From an uncultured Chitinophagaceae bacterium (GTDB lineage: Bacteria; Bacteroidota; Bacteroidia; Chitinophagales; Chitinophagaceae): 64,000 nucleotides of DNA. Of this stretch, positions 18,201-27,152 are shown one piece after another. Position 1 is the stretch's first letter. The number at the start of each line of letters is the position of its first letter. The position numbers and the translations under genes were made by a program. The stretch is taken from positions 1 to 64,000 of the forward strand of contig CALESY010000035.1 of NCBI GenBank assembly GCA_937919945.1, in the 5' to 3' direction. A model generated the notes under the pieces. It saw only the letters and a list, made by a program, of their open reading frames with translations, was not told the DNA's origin and did not search any database.

Positions 18201-18249
18201 AGTTATTCTTAGGTTATCCACAGCCCTATTGCAGAAAGGGCTAAACGAT

Positions 18250-18257
18250 TATCTTTG
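18250..18257 (+). promoter_or_regulatory. dnaN -7 box TATCTTTG
   Basis: Perfect TAnnTTTG element 20 nt before the dnaN ATG, giving a normal short leader. Confidence 0.65.
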
Positions 18258-18277
18258 TTTTCTAACATTTTCGAAAA

Positions 18278-19396
18278 ATGCGTTTTATCGTTACATCAAC
18301 AGCATTGCTTAAAAATCTGCAGCAGATAGGCGGGGTTATCAGTGCGAATACCGTTTTATCAGTACTTGAGGATTTTCTTTTTGAACTGAAAGGCAATACC
18401 CTTACGCTTACAGCTACAGATTTGGAAACCATGATGCGTGTGCAGATGGATGTGGATGCACAAGGTGACGGCCGTGTTTGCATTCCTTCAAAAATACTGC
18501 TCGACTATCTGAAAAACCTGCCTGAGCAACCCATAACATTTAACGTAAACCTGCAAGACCTTTCTATCGAAATGTCGAGCGATGTAGGTAAATATAAAAT
18601 AGGTGGTGAAAAAGCAGATGATTTTCCAAAAGAACCATCTCCGGGCGATACAACAAGTTTTAGCATGCCTTCTATGTCGCTCATAGAAAGTATCAACAAT
18701 ACGCTCTTTGCAGTTAGTAATGATACGCTGCGCCCTGCCATGACGGGTGTATACTTTGAGCTGGGTAAGAAAGGTATAACATTCGTATCAACAGACGCGC
18801 ACCGTTTGGTACAGTATGGCAAAACAGACATTGCCTGCCCGTCACAAGATGGCTTTGTGGTACCAAAAAAACCATTACAACAACTGAAAGCCACACTGCC
18901 TGCCGATGATTCACAATTACAGGTATCATACAACAGCAGCCACTTATTTGTTACCAGCAACAAGTTGAGCATGAGCTGCAGGCTGATAGACGCTAAATTT
19001 CCTGACTACAAAGCGGTGATACCTAAAGACAATCCGTACAGGCTCACCATCAGCCGTACAGATTTTGTAAGTGCATTGCGCCGTGTAAGCATATTTGCCA
19101 ATAAGACTACCAATCAGGTGGTATTGGAAATAAAAGGCAATTCACTGGAGTTGAGCGCACAGGATATTGACTTCTCTTATGAGGGTAAAGAAACCCTGAA
19201 CTGTCAGTATAGCGGCGAGGATATGAAGATAGCCTTCAATGCGAAACTGATGATAGAGATGCTGAACAATATGACAGGTGCAGATGTGCAACTGGAGCTA
19301 AGCACACCTACCCGTGCAGGCATCTTCCGCCCTATGGAAAAGGCTGACAATGAAGAAGTATTAATGTTGTTAATGCCATTGATGGTAGGAGTATAA
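18278..19396 (+). CDS. dnaN: DNA polymerase III beta subunit (sliding clamp)
   Basis: Ring-shaped processivity clamp of 372 aa with the family's normal length and three clamp repeats of about 120 residues each. Recognisable stretches are RFIVTSTALLKNLQQIGGVI at the start, FVSTDAHRLVQY in the middle repeat, and the C-terminal peptide-binding end PLMVGV, which corresponds to the usual PMR/L end. The gene is not linked to dnaA or recF here, as is common in Bacteroidota. It has its own promoter and a strong terminator. Confidence 0.96.
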   Translation: MRFIVTSTALLKNLQQIGGVISANTVLSVLEDFLFELKGNTLTLTATDLETMMRVQMDVDAQGDGRVCIPSKILLDYLKNLPEQPITFNVNLQDLSIEMSSDVGKYKIGGEKADDFPKEPSPGDTTSFSMPSMSLIESINNTLFAVSNDTLRPAMTGVYFELGKKGITFVSTDAHRLVQYGKTDIACPSQDGFVVPKKPLQQLKATLPADDSQLQVSYNSSHLFVTSNKLSMSCRLIDAKFPDYKAVIPKDNPYRLTISRTDFVSALRRVSIFANKTTNQVVLEIKGNSLELSAQDIDFSYEGKETLNCQYSGEDMKIAFNAKLMIEMLNNMTGADVQLELSTPTRAGIFRPMEKADNEEVLMLLMPLMVGV

Positions 19397-19427
19397 AACT
19401 ATTCCTCTCTAAGGCACTGATTTATAC

Positions 19428-19470
19428 AAAAGTATAGCGATTGGTATTATGCTGGTCGCTATACTTTTTT
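19428..19470 (+). terminator. dnaN terminator
   Basis: AAAAGTATAGCGA pairs with TCGCTATACTTTT across a 15-nt loop and ends in TTTTTT, about 30 nt after dnaN. Confidence 0.85.
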
Positions 19471-19879
19471 AGTATATACAATGTGTGAAAAGCATTATAA
19501 TCTATTTGCCAACACCGCGGTGGCTCTATTTTGTTGCAATTTGTTGCAGTTTGTACTGAAAATTGATTTTTGCAACAAAATGCAACAACTTACTGCATTT
19601 TATATTTATTCTTTTCAAAGATCTATTTACAATAGCAAATATACGTAAAATTAACAATTTAATCAAATTATATACCGAAGCGATAATTATTATATAACAT
19701 AGCATATACTTGTACTCATAGCTGGTTAGCCAGCATAATCAGCCATAAGTGTTCTTATAAACTACCAAGAGAAAAATAATAATTGATAATCTTCAGTTAA
19801 TTGAGGCTAATACATATGGAAAGTGTTACTATAGCTTTATGGTTTGTTGATATCGCAACTAACAAAAGCGAAATTGTTA
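19471..19879. other. Intergenic region with phased palindrome, no gene seen
   Basis: About 410 bp of AT-rich DNA between dnaN and the convergent small membrane protein. It holds the four-site TTGTTGCA array (listed separately) and a small palindrome GCTGGTTAGCCAGC at 19721-19734. I see no coding potential and no tRNA. Confidence 0.6.
19531..19588. promoter_or_regulatory. Four phased TTGTTGCA half-sites (palindrome)
   Basis: TTGTTGCA occurs at 19531 and 19541, and its complement TGCAACAA at 19571 and 19581. The spacings are 10, 30 and 10 bp, so all four lie on one face of the helix. The 18-bp arms pair with a single mismatch around a 22-nt centre. No T-tract follows, so a protein-binding array is more likely than a terminator (inference). 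Confidence 0.55.
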
Positions 19880-20464
19880 CTACATTAGGGTAAATCTTGC
19901 ATCTTTCTCAAATACATGTTTAGAGTATTTGCCCCTATATATAAAAACTGAATCACCTTCATTCATAGAAAAGAACAAATCAGCGTCTACTTCGTAGTGC
20001 ATATAATCGGGGTTGTCGAAACTGAAATAATATTGATTTGTCATATGGAAGTGGGATTTTCGGATGATGGTGTAAGCAACTTTTTCTTTATGCCCCAGTT
20101 TTAAATCTTTGCGGTATTTGTATATGCGTTTATAAAATAGTACGCTACCTGATATAGAAAGTAGCAGTATGATAGGCGCTCGCACTAACCAGTATGTTTC
20201 TTTTACTGTAAGGTCGTGCCCGAAAATTTCATAATCCCCACCATTACGTTTGGCGTAATTTCCATATTTCGTTCGATAAGCAGTTTGATACATTTTCCTA
20301 TCAGATAAGAAAAACGCATCCCAAGTAAGCCAAGCGAACATAACCAAGTATACTAAACAAAATGTACGTAACCTTGTGAAATATATTGTTTCCAAATGGT
20401 GTTTCTCCGCTTCATTCAACGGAACAAGCGGGAGTTCTTCTTTAGACTGTTTATATAGAAACAT
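19880..20464 (-). CDS. Hypothetical two-helix membrane protein
   Basis: Protein of 194 aa that I do not recognise. It has a hydrophobic helix near residues 32-52, a second near 93-110, a basic loop (RIYKYRKDLKLGHKEK) and a beta-rich soluble C-terminus of about 70 residues. The gene starts 1 nt after the FAH-family stop, so it is co-transcribed with that gene. The C-terminal part could fold like a small nucleic-acid- or ligand-binding barrel; that is a guess only. Confidence 0.7.
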   Translation of the reverse strand: MFLYKQSKEELPLVPLNEAEKHHLETIYFTRLRTFCLVYLVMFAWLTWDAFFLSDRKMYQTAYRTKYGNYAKRNGGDYEIFGHDLTVKETYWLVRAPIILLLSISGSVLFYKRIYKYRKDLKLGHKEKVAYTIIRKSHFHMTNQYYFSFDNPDYMHYEVDADLFFSMNEGDSVFIYRGKYSKHVFEKDARFTLM

Positions 20465-20465
20465 A

Positions 20466-21473
20466 CTACCCCATCTTCTTCAAACCCAATATACTCCAGT
20501 CGGTTTTTTCGGCTACGATGGTGTTGCTGAGTTTGCCGAGGCCGTCAATTTCCATTTCTACTACGTCGCCGGGTTGCAGCCACTGTACTTTGTAGTTGGG
20601 GTCGTTGAGCAGTCCTGTACCGTTCAGTTCTAAAAAGCAACCCGTACCTACTGTGCCGCTGCCTATCACATCGCCCGGTAGCACATCTGCACCATACGCG
20701 CATCGCTCTATGATTTCGGCAAAGGTCCAGTCCATATCGCCCATGTTACCCTCGCTCACCTGTACGCCGTTTACCCAGCACTTCATACCCAGGTTGTAGT
20801 TATTACCTGTATGGTTGGGCTTTGCAGGTATTTTGTATGCTTCCAGTTCATCGGGCGTAACAAGAACTGGACCTATTACAGTTGAAAAATCTTTGCCTTT
20901 AGCGGGGCCGAGGTTCAGCAGCATTTCTTCCATCTGCAGGGTGCGCGCGCTCATGTCGTTCATTATCATGTAGCCAGCTATGTATTTATCTGCTTCCGAT
21001 GCTTTGATGTTGCGGCCTTTTTTGCAGAGTACTACAGATGCTTCGAGTTCAAAATCAAGTTTCTGAAAATGGTCGGGCATACAAACAATATCGCCGGGGC
21101 CTTGTATGGCATTGTGGTTGGTAAAGTAGAAGATCGGGTACTGGTCGAACTCGGCAATCATATCCACCTTGCGGTTGCGGCGCGCGGCAGCTACGTGCTG
21201 ACGAAACGCATACCCATCGCGACAAGATGTAGGATTGGGTACGGGGGCCATCACAACGGCACTGTTGTATGCTGTACCTTCAATGCTCAGCTTGCCGCTT
21301 TTTATATCGTCTTCGGTTTTGCGTGCTACATCTACCAATGCTTCCCAATTATTGAGCATGGGCATGATAGTAGCAGGCAATGCGGCGTTGGCTACATTGG
21401 TATCGTACAGCTTTTCGTTTACCAAAAAAGCTAATTGTTCCTGACCGTTTTTTGAATAAGTAACCAGTTTCAT
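20466..21473 (-). CDS. Fumarylacetoacetate hydrolase family protein
   Basis: FAH-fold enzyme of 335 aa. The Mg-binding acidic residues are visible in FELEASVVLCKKG (about 137-149), followed by MNDMSARTLQ and the GDVIGSGTVGTGCFLE motif near residue 270. Relatives cleave C-C bonds in tyrosine breakdown (fumarylacetoacetase) or hydrolyse acylpyruvates. The length is closer to full-size fumarylacetoacetase-like members than to the short YcgM type. No other tyrosine catabolism gene is next to it. A TAATTTTG box lies 22 nt upstream of the ATG, back to back with the acyltransferase promoter. Confidence 0.9.
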   Translation of the reverse strand: MKLVTYSKNGQEQLAFLVNEKLYDTNVANAALPATIMPMLNNWEALVDVARKTEDDIKSGKLSIEGTAYNSAVVMAPVPNPTSCRDGYAFRQHVAAARRNRKVDMIAEFDQYPIFYFTNHNAIQGPGDIVCMPDHFQKLDFELEASVVLCKKGRNIKASEADKYIAGYMIMNDMSARTLQMEEMLLNLGPAKGKDFSTVIGPVLVTPDELEAYKIPAKPNHTGNNYNLGMKCWVNGVQVSEGNMGDMDWTFAEIIERCAYGADVLPGDVIGSGTVGTGCFLELNGTGLLNDPNYKVQWLQPGDVVEMEIDGLGKLSNTIVAEKTDWSILGLKKMG

Positions 21474-21495
21474 CTTATCTGTAAGTTTGAGGCAG

Positions 21496-21503
21496 CAAAA
21501 TTA
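21496..21503 (-). promoter_or_regulatory. FAH-family gene -7 box TAATTTTG
   Basis: Perfect TAnnTTTG element with a 22-nt leader to the ATG at 21473. Confidence 0.55.
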
Positions 21504-21545
21504 AGGCTAATATATGGTATTAGAAATGCTAAACCCGATAATGCG

Positions 21546-21553
21546 TAACTTTG
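21546..21553 (+). promoter_or_regulatory. Acyltransferase -7 box TAACTTTG, 6 nt from ATG
   Basis: Perfect TAnnTTTG element; the spacer CAGCCC leads directly to the ATG at 21560. Confidence 0.68.
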
Positions 21554-21559
21554 CAGCCC

Positions 21560-22420
21560 ATGTATTATCTGTTGCTGATACTGTTTTATCCCATAGCAGC
21601 ATTGCCTTTGCGGGTATTGTATGTATTGAGTGATGTGTTGTGTTTTTTCATATACAGGGTTTTCAGCTATCGGGTAGCTGTGGTGAAAGATAACCTGCGA
21701 CATGCTTTTCCTGACAAAGACGAAGCAGCGATTGATGCCATCACCAAAGTGTTTTACAAAAACTTTTGCGACCAGTGGATAGAGATGCTGAAACTGCTAA
21801 GCGTATCGGACAAAGAACTGACACGCCGCTTTACGGGTAATTGGGAGATACTGGAGCAACTAAGGCAGGCAAACAGAAATGCGTATGTGCTGATGGGCCA
21901 TACCTTCAACTGGGAATGGGCGAACGTGGTGAGCCAACTGAACATACGCCAGCAAATGGCAGGTGTGTACCTGCCGCTTGAAAACAATGCGTTTGACAGG
22001 TTTGTACTGAAGCTACGCAACCGTGCAGGTGGTATGATGATTTCGATGAAAGCACGTAAAGAGGCTTTTGCCAAGTTGCAAAACAAGCTGCATGTACTGG
22101 GGCTGATAGCCGACCAGAACCCATCGAACCTGAACAATGTGCTATGGGTAAACTTTATGCACAGGGAAGCACCTTTTTTTATAGGGCTGGCATATATGGC
22201 ACAAAAAAACAAAGCGGCTGTAGTGCTCAGTAAAATCATCAAAACAAAACGAGGGCATTATACGCTCATAATGGAACGCCTGTGCGATGATGCATCTGCC
22301 ATGCATGCGGAAGATATCGTACGTGCTTATGTTGCTCATCTGGAACAACAAATACAAGAACAGCCCACCAACTATATGTGGACACACCGCCGATGGAAGC
22401 ACACCAAGCCTACGGTGTAA
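21560..22420 (+). CDS. Lipid A lauroyl-type acyltransferase (LpxL/HtrB family)
   Basis: Inner-membrane lysophospholipid acyltransferase family protein of 286 aa. A hydrophobic N-terminal helix is followed by the catalytic HX4E motif in GHTFNWEW (about 114-121), GVYLPLEN and the IADQNPSN region near residue 180. Such enzymes add a secondary acyl chain to lipid A or ornithine-type lipids. An in-frame TTG at 21551 lies inside the promoter and is rejected; ATG 21560 is 6 nt after the box. The 3' end overlaps the convergent lipid kinase by 11 nt. Confidence 0.9.
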   Translation: MYYLLLILFYPIAALPLRVLYVLSDVLCFFIYRVFSYRVAVVKDNLRHAFPDKDEAAIDAITKVFYKNFCDQWIEMLKLLSVSDKELTRRFTGNWEILEQLRQANRNAYVLMGHTFNWEWANVVSQLNIRQQMAGVYLPLENNAFDRFVLKLRNRAGGMMISMKARKEAFAKLQNKLHVLGLIADQNPSNLNNVLWVNFMHREAPFFIGLAYMAQKNKAAVVLSKIIKTKRGHYTLIMERLCDDASAMHAEDIVRAYVAHLEQQIQEQPTNYMWTHRRWKHTKPTV

Positions 22421-23288
22421 TGACTTTTTGCAAACCTTTTTTGATAGTGAATGTGATGCTGTTTTCGCAAGCATGTGCATCACCGTCTGTTTGCATCAGG
22501 CGTAGTTCGGGGTGCGAGATCACTACTTCTTTTGCTCTGTAATGCTGTACGTAAGGACTTTTTGTAATTGTACCCGTCATAGCGCGGATGGTAATGAGTC
22601 CGCCCAAAATGCGGGGAAAGTCTTTAACGATGACAACATCAAACAAGCCGTCCGTCCAGTTGGCATCTGGGGCTATCTGAAAGTTATAGCCAAACTGCCT
22701 GCCATTGGCAACGGTGATGATGAATGCTTTGGTGTTTACTTCTTTGCCGTCAACCGTTATGTTCCACTTCCACGCTTTGTAGAGCCACATATACTTTGTA
22801 ACCAGCCAGCTATACATAGCAAAACCACGGCGTACACTTTTAGCAAACTTGCGCGATATAAGCGCATCGAACGCCACACCCGCGTTACTGATGAAAGGCT
22901 GCCCGTTGGCATAGCCAATATCCATGTGGGTGATGTTGCCTTTATTAATGACTTTGATGGCCTGCTCTTCTTTCAGTGGAATGCCCATAGTGCGTGCCAT
23001 ACCGTTGCCACTACCTTTGGGTATGATGGCTAATGCGGTATCAGTACCAAGCAACCCGTTTACCACATCATTTACAGAGCCATCTCCACCCACGGCTACT
23101 ACTGCAAACGCCCCATTAGTAGCTGCTTGCTTTGCCAGTTCTATACCATGTTTGGCATATTCGGTATGCTGTATCTCGTAGGTGAATTGGTTGAAGTCGA
23201 GTGTGGTATCTATGGCGTGCTGTATGGCTTTCTGCCTGTCAACGCCCGATTTGGGGTTGATGATAAATACCAGGTGTTTCTTACTCAT
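22410..23288 (-). CDS. Diacylglycerol kinase family lipid kinase (YegS-like)
   Basis: Cytoplasmic or membrane-associated lipid kinase of 292 aa. The N-terminus has the FIINPKSG nucleotide-loop motif (7-14), then VGGDGSVNDVVNG (about 63-75), the GGDG signature of the DAGK catalytic domain, and PKGSGNGMAR (about 87-96). It likely phosphorylates diacylglycerol or another lipid. The ATG overlaps the nadC stop by 4 nt (ATGA), so it is translated in tandem with nadC. Substrate specificity (diacylglycerol versus sphingoid base) cannot be told here. Confidence 0.92.
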   Translation of the reverse strand: MSKKHLVFIINPKSGVDRQKAIQHAIDTTLDFNQFTYEIQHTEYAKHGIELAKQAATNGAFAVVAVGGDGSVNDVVNGLLGTDTALAIIPKGSGNGMARTMGIPLKEEQAIKVINKGNITHMDIGYANGQPFISNAGVAFDALISRKFAKSVRRGFAMYSWLVTKYMWLYKAWKWNITVDGKEVNTKAFIITVANGRQFGYNFQIAPDANWTDGLFDVVIVKDFPRILGGLITIRAMTGTITKSPYVQHYRAKEVVISHPELRLMQTDGDAHACENSITFTIKKGLQKVITP

Positions 23289-24124
23289 GAAAGTTGTGCT
23301 TTAAGGCTGAGGTCCATACTGGTGGCGTGGTGTATAATAGCACCTACCGATATATAATCAACGCCTGTTGCCGCATAGGCTTCTATGTTTTCTATTGTTA
23401 TACCCCCCGATGCTTCTGTTTCATATTTGCCATCAATCAGCTTTACCGCTTCTGCTAATTGTTCGGGATTGTAATTATCCAGCATTATGCGCTGAATGCC
23501 GCCAACAGCCAACACACGCTTTACATCTTCTATATTGCGGGTTTCTACTTCTATCTTCAAATCCAGCTTGTTGTCTTGCAGGTATGCATTTGTTTTGGCG
23601 ATTGCCTTTTCGATGCCACCACAAAAATCTATATGATTGTCTTTCAGCATCACCATATCGTACAAGCCCATACGATGGTTTTCGCCACCACCTATTTTCA
23701 CCGCCAACTTTTCGAATGCACGAAACAACGGGGTTGTTTTGCGTGTATCAAGTATACGTGTTTTATAGCTTTTCAGCTTTTGTACGTATTGGTGTGTAAG
23801 CGTTGCAATGCCACTCATACGCTGCATACAGTTGAGCGACAAACGTTCTGCCTGAAGTATAGTATGTACTTTGGCAGATACTTCAAATGCCACTTCGCCA
23901 TACTTCACCGCATCGCCGTCTTTTTTGTATATGGTAAAAGCTGCTTCGGGTTCGAGGAAGTGAAAAATATCCTGCGCCAGTTGTACACCAGCCAGTATGC
24001 CATCTTCTTTCACTTTCAACACCGCTTTGCCCATTGCATCGGGGGCAATAGATGAAAGGGTTGAATGGTCGCCAGTACCAATATCTTCCTGTAAAGCGGC
24101 TGCTATAAATTCGCGCGTAGTCAA
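23285..24124 (-). CDS. nadC: Nicotinate-nucleotide pyrophosphorylase (carboxylating)
   Basis: Quinolinate phosphoribosyltransferase of 279 aa that makes nicotinate mononucleotide in de novo NAD synthesis. Family motifs are ALQEDIGTGDHST at the start, LNCMQRMSGIAT (about 96-107), DTRKTTP (125-131), GGGENHRMGLYD, KDNHI, and ASGGI near the C-terminus. Start TTG 24124 is the only standard start codon after an upstream stop; an ATT lies 12 nt further up. A TAGTTTTG box at 24145-24152 lies 20 nt before it. nadA and nadB are not in the window. Confidence 0.95.
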   Translation of the reverse strand: MTTREFIAAALQEDIGTGDHSTLSSIAPDAMGKAVLKVKEDGILAGVQLAQDIFHFLEPEAAFTIYKKDGDAVKYGEVAFEVSAKVHTILQAERLSLNCMQRMSGIATLTHQYVQKLKSYKTRILDTRKTTPLFRAFEKLAVKIGGGENHRMGLYDMVMLKDNHIDFCGGIEKAIAKTNAYLQDNKLDLKIEVETRNIEDVKRVLAVGGIQRIMLDNYNPEQLAEAVKLIDGKYETEASGGITIENIEAYAATGVDYISVGAIIHHATSMDLSLKAQLS

Positions 24125-24189
24125 ATGCCTTGTAATTTAGGCTGCAAAACTACTAAATACCTGATAGACCCTGTAATGGTAACCATTTA

Positions 24190-25410
24190 TTAATCTACCC
24201 ACAGCAGGCTGCCATCGCCATAGCTGAGGAAACGATAGTTGTTATTCAATGCATGATTGTAGATGCTGCGCCAATTATTATTTGTTATGGCTGCAACTAA
24301 TAGCAGCAAGGTAGATTGTGGTTGATGAAAATTGGTAACCAAGCCTTTTATTATTTTGCATTGGTAACCGGGTGCTATCAATATCTGTGTACGGGTAATA
24401 AGGCGTTGCAGGTTGTGCTCGGCAAGATAGTTAGCAATAGCTTGCAATGCTTCTTCAGGTGTTATGGTTGTTTGCATTTCATACGGCTCCCATTGTGTGA
24501 TGGCTATTTCAGCATCAATGGATTGGCCGGCTAACAGTTTTGCACCAATCCAGTAAAGGCTTTCGAGCGTGCGCATAGAAGTAGTGCCTACGGCTATGAT
24601 GCTGCCTGTATGCTGTATGAGCGATTGTATTGTAGCTCCATCCACTTCTATCCATTCGGTGTGCATATCATGCTCCGCCATCGTTTCGCTCTTTACAGGT
24701 TTGAAAGTACCCGCGCCCACATGGAGCGTTACGAAAGAAGAATCAATGTGTTTTTGTTTGAAACTATTGAATACCGCATCTGTAAAATGCAAGCCTGCCG
24801 TAGGTGCAGCGACACTTCCCTCTTCTTTAGCATATATGGTCTGGTAGCGCAGTTCGTCGCTATGTTCAGACTCACGGTGCAGATAAGGTGGTATGGGTAC
24901 TTTACCTATATGGTGCAATACTTCTGCAAACGAGATATCTGCATCCCAAGTAAATTCTATGGTAAAGGCACTTTGTTGTTTTTCAACAACAGTTGCCGAT
25001 AATGTAAATGCAGGATGTTCATTCGCTACAGTCAACACCATACCATGCTTCCATTTGCTGGCACCGCCTACCATACATTGCCACCAAACTTTGTTTTTTT
25101 GCAGCAGGGCGGTCTGTATTTCCGCATATTGACTATGCGGCTCAAGGCAAAAGACTTCTATCAAACCACCTGTGTCTTTGACAAAGAGTAACCTTGCATT
25201 CACCACTTTTGTTTGGTTGAAGACAAGCAAGGAATTAGCAGGTATATAATCTGCAATGTGCCTGTAAATGTTTTCAGTTATCTGTCCGTTTTGATATATA
25301 AGCAGCTTGCTCGCATCGCGTTCCTCAAGCGGGTAGCGTGCAATGCATTCATCGGGCAGGAGGTAAGTGTAGTCTTCTATTTTTAATGTAGCAGGGTGCT
25401 GTGCTTCCAT
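24190..25410 (-). CDS. queA: tRNA preQ1(34) S-adenosylmethionine ribosyltransferase-isomerase
   Basis: Enzyme of 406 aa that transfers and rearranges the ribosyl part of SAM onto preQ1 in tRNA, giving epoxyqueuosine. Diagnostic motifs are IARYPLEERDASKLL near the start, GSVAAPTAGLHFT and HVGAGTFKPVK in the middle, and NFHQPQSTLLLLVAA near the end. ATG 25410 is preferred over an in-frame TTG at 25419, which is just three codons upstream. A TAGCTTTG box ends 17 nt before the ATG. It is slightly longer than E. coli QueA (356 aa). Confidence 0.95.
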   Translation of the reverse strand: MEAQHPATLKIEDYTYLLPDECIARYPLEERDASKLLIYQNGQITENIYRHIADYIPANSLLVFNQTKVVNARLLFVKDTGGLIEVFCLEPHSQYAEIQTALLQKNKVWWQCMVGGASKWKHGMVLTVANEHPAFTLSATVVEKQQSAFTIEFTWDADISFAEVLHHIGKVPIPPYLHRESEHSDELRYQTIYAKEEGSVAAPTAGLHFTDAVFNSFKQKHIDSSFVTLHVGAGTFKPVKSETMAEHDMHTEWIEVDGATIQSLIQHTGSIIAVGTTSMRTLESLYWIGAKLLAGQSIDAEIAITQWEPYEMQTTITPEEALQAIANYLAEHNLQRLITRTQILIAPGYQCKIIKGLVTNFHQPQSTLLLLVAAITNNNWRSIYNHALNNNYRFLSYGDGSLLWVD

Positions 25411-25427
25411 GTACTGCAAATAAGCGG

Positions 25428-25435
25428 CAAAGCTA
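25428..25435 (-). promoter_or_regulatory. queA -7 box TAGCTTTG
   Basis: Perfect TAnnTTTG element 17 nt before the chosen queA ATG. Confidence 0.55.
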
Positions 25436-25449
25436 CAAGCAACAGTGCT

Positions 25450-26301
25450 TTATTGCAAAAATTCTCTGATAGACTTCACGATTTGTTTAGCACCATCGCC
25501 GTATAACATGGTATGGTGGTTGCCATCAACTGCTTTATATATACCGTCCTGTAATATTTCAACTGTCTCTATTGCTTTACATTCAGGCAACAGCGGCTCG
25601 CCCATTGTGTATTCATCCAAACCGTTTATGAGTAAAGCTGGCTGCTTTACTTCACGCACATGGCAATCCCATTCTGTAGCACCAACATTCATGGCCACCT
25701 GTATTATATTTGCTAAAACAGGGCGTGGTGTTACACCGCCCTCATCAGTAGGCTTTACATCAGCACGATAATATCGCTCCATCGCCGGCTCCCAGAATGT
25801 ATTATATGGAGCGGATTGAATCTCTTGCAAGTAGGCATCCCAAGACGGGTACATTTTATCGAGCCTGCCCAATGTAGGTTGCAACATTTCCAACGAATTG
25901 GGGTTCATCTCTGCTGCAGCATCCAGTATCACTACTTTATTAAACCTTTCCGGGAAATTGGCAGCGAGGTAAAAACTCATCAGCCCGCCGAAAGAGTGCC
26001 CGGCAATATTTATCCTATCAATACCTAAGTGGTTCAGTAAGTTGATGATGTCTTCAGCATGGTCGGGGATACTGTAAGCAAATGCGGGATAACCACTCAG
26101 TCCGCGCCCGCGCTGGTCGGGGCTAATGATTGTAAAATCATCTGTCAATCCACTGGCTACTAATCCATCAAAAGCATGTGCGTTGGCAGTAAGGCCATGC
26201 AACATTAATAATGGTTCTTTACCTGTATTATAAGTAATATAATGCAGGTGCGTATTGTTACTATCTATCGTAGCACTTTCGTGTGCGGGAAAATCGTTCA
26301 T
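25450..26301 (-). CDS. Alpha/beta hydrolase
   Basis: Cytoplasmic alpha/beta hydrolase of 283 aa. It has the oxyanion-side LMLHGLTANAHAFDG (about 32-46), the nucleophile elbow GHSFGG (about 102-107), and a catalytic His in GNHHTML near residue 260. No signal peptide is present. It is the second gene of a two-gene unit, 9 nt after the SDR. Esterase, lactonase or epoxide hydrolase activities are all possible; the substrate is not evident. Confidence 0.88.
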   Translation of the reverse strand: MNDFPAHESATIDSNNTHLHYITYNTGKEPLLMLHGLTANAHAFDGLVASGLTDDFTIISPDQRGRGLSGYPAFAYSIPDHAEDIINLLNHLGIDRINIAGHSFGGLMSFYLAANFPERFNKVVILDAAAEMNPNSLEMLQPTLGRLDKMYPSWDAYLQEIQSAPYNTFWEPAMERYYRADVKPTDEGGVTPRPVLANIIQVAMNVGATEWDCHVREVKQPALLINGLDEYTMGEPLLPECKAIETVEILQDGIYKAVDGNHHTMLYGDGAKQIVKSIREFLQ

Positions 26302-26310
26302 GCTATGTTT

Positions 26311-27081
26311 TTATTGTGCGCTCCAGCCACCTTCTATTGGCAAGGCTATACCTGTTATCTGTGCAGCACTGTCTGAAGACAAATATATGGCAGCCTGTGC
26401 TATCGCTTCTACAGGAATAAATTCTTTCAGGGCTTGTTTGTCCAGCATTATTTTTTCTATCACATCCTCTCGGCTCATATTATGTGCTTTCATCTGGTCG
26501 CCGATTTGTTTATCAATAATAGGTGTGTGTACATAGCCAGGGCAGATGGAATTGGCAGTAATACCAAACGGTGCTCCTTCCAGCGCGATGGTTTTTGTAA
26601 AGCCGATGATGCCATGCTTGGATGCTACATATGCACTCTTAAACTCTGATGCTATCAAACCATGTGCAGAGGCGATGTTGATAATGCGCCCCCATCCGCG
26701 CGCTTTCATGCCTTTCCAAACGGCTTGTGTAGTATGGAATGCAGCCGTCAGGTTGATGCCGATAATAGCATCCCATTTTTCAGCAGGGAAATCTTCAATA
26801 GGCGATACAAACTGTATGCCCGCATTGTTTATCAATATATCTACGCCACCAAACTTTGTCTCAGCATCTGCCACCATCTGTTTGATAGCATCGGGTTGCA
26901 GCATATTGGCGGGCGAAAAAATATGCTGAATGCTGTAATCGTCCGCTACTTGTTTTGCTATTTCAGCACCGTTGGGTTCTAAGCCGTTGAAGACAATATT
27001 ATTGCCCTGTGAGGCATAAGCTTTTGCAATAGCCAAACCTATACCGCTGGTGCTGCCTGTTATCAATACTGTTTTTGCCAT
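26311..27081 (-). CDS. 3-hydroxybutyrate dehydrogenase-like SDR
   Basis: Short-chain dehydrogenase of 256 aa. The NAD-binding TGSTSGIG motif (7-14), NNAGIQF, the catalytic Ser of INIASAHGL, YVASKHG (Tyr-X3-Lys) and SICPGYVHTPI are all intact. The last motif and the C-terminal EGGWSAQ end match D-3-hydroxybutyrate dehydrogenases. Start ATG 27081 gives MAKTVLITG; a longer frame of 18 more codons reads through the promoter. A TACTTTTG box ends only 4 nt before the ATG. It is co-transcribed with an alpha/beta hydrolase and could take part in hydroxybutyrate or polyhydroxybutyrate turnover (inference). Confidence 0.9.
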   Translation of the reverse strand: MAKTVLITGSTSGIGLAIAKAYASQGNNIVFNGLEPNGAEIAKQVADDYSIQHIFSPANMLQPDAIKQMVADAETKFGGVDILINNAGIQFVSPIEDFPAEKWDAIIGINLTAAFHTTQAVWKGMKARGWGRIINIASAHGLIASEFKSAYVASKHGIIGFTKTIALEGAPFGITANSICPGYVHTPIIDKQIGDQMKAHNMSREDVIEKIMLDKQALKEFIPVEAIAQAAIYLSSDSAAQITGIALPIEGGWSAQ

Positions 27082-27085
27082 GCGC

Positions 27086-27093
27086 CAAAAGTA
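27086..27093 (-). promoter_or_regulatory. SDR gene -7 box TACTTTTG, 4 nt from ATG
   Basis: Perfect TAnnTTTG element with GCGC as the whole spacer to the start codon. Confidence 0.65.
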
Positions 27094-27152
27094 GGTGAAA
27101 AACAACTGCCAGCATTTGCGTGTATGTTTTTTCACATAAGATTAATAAGTGT

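Noticed and set aside
15577..18221. Several minus-strand frames opposite alaS
   Set aside because: All lie wholly within well-conserved alaS codons and have low-quality sequence composition.
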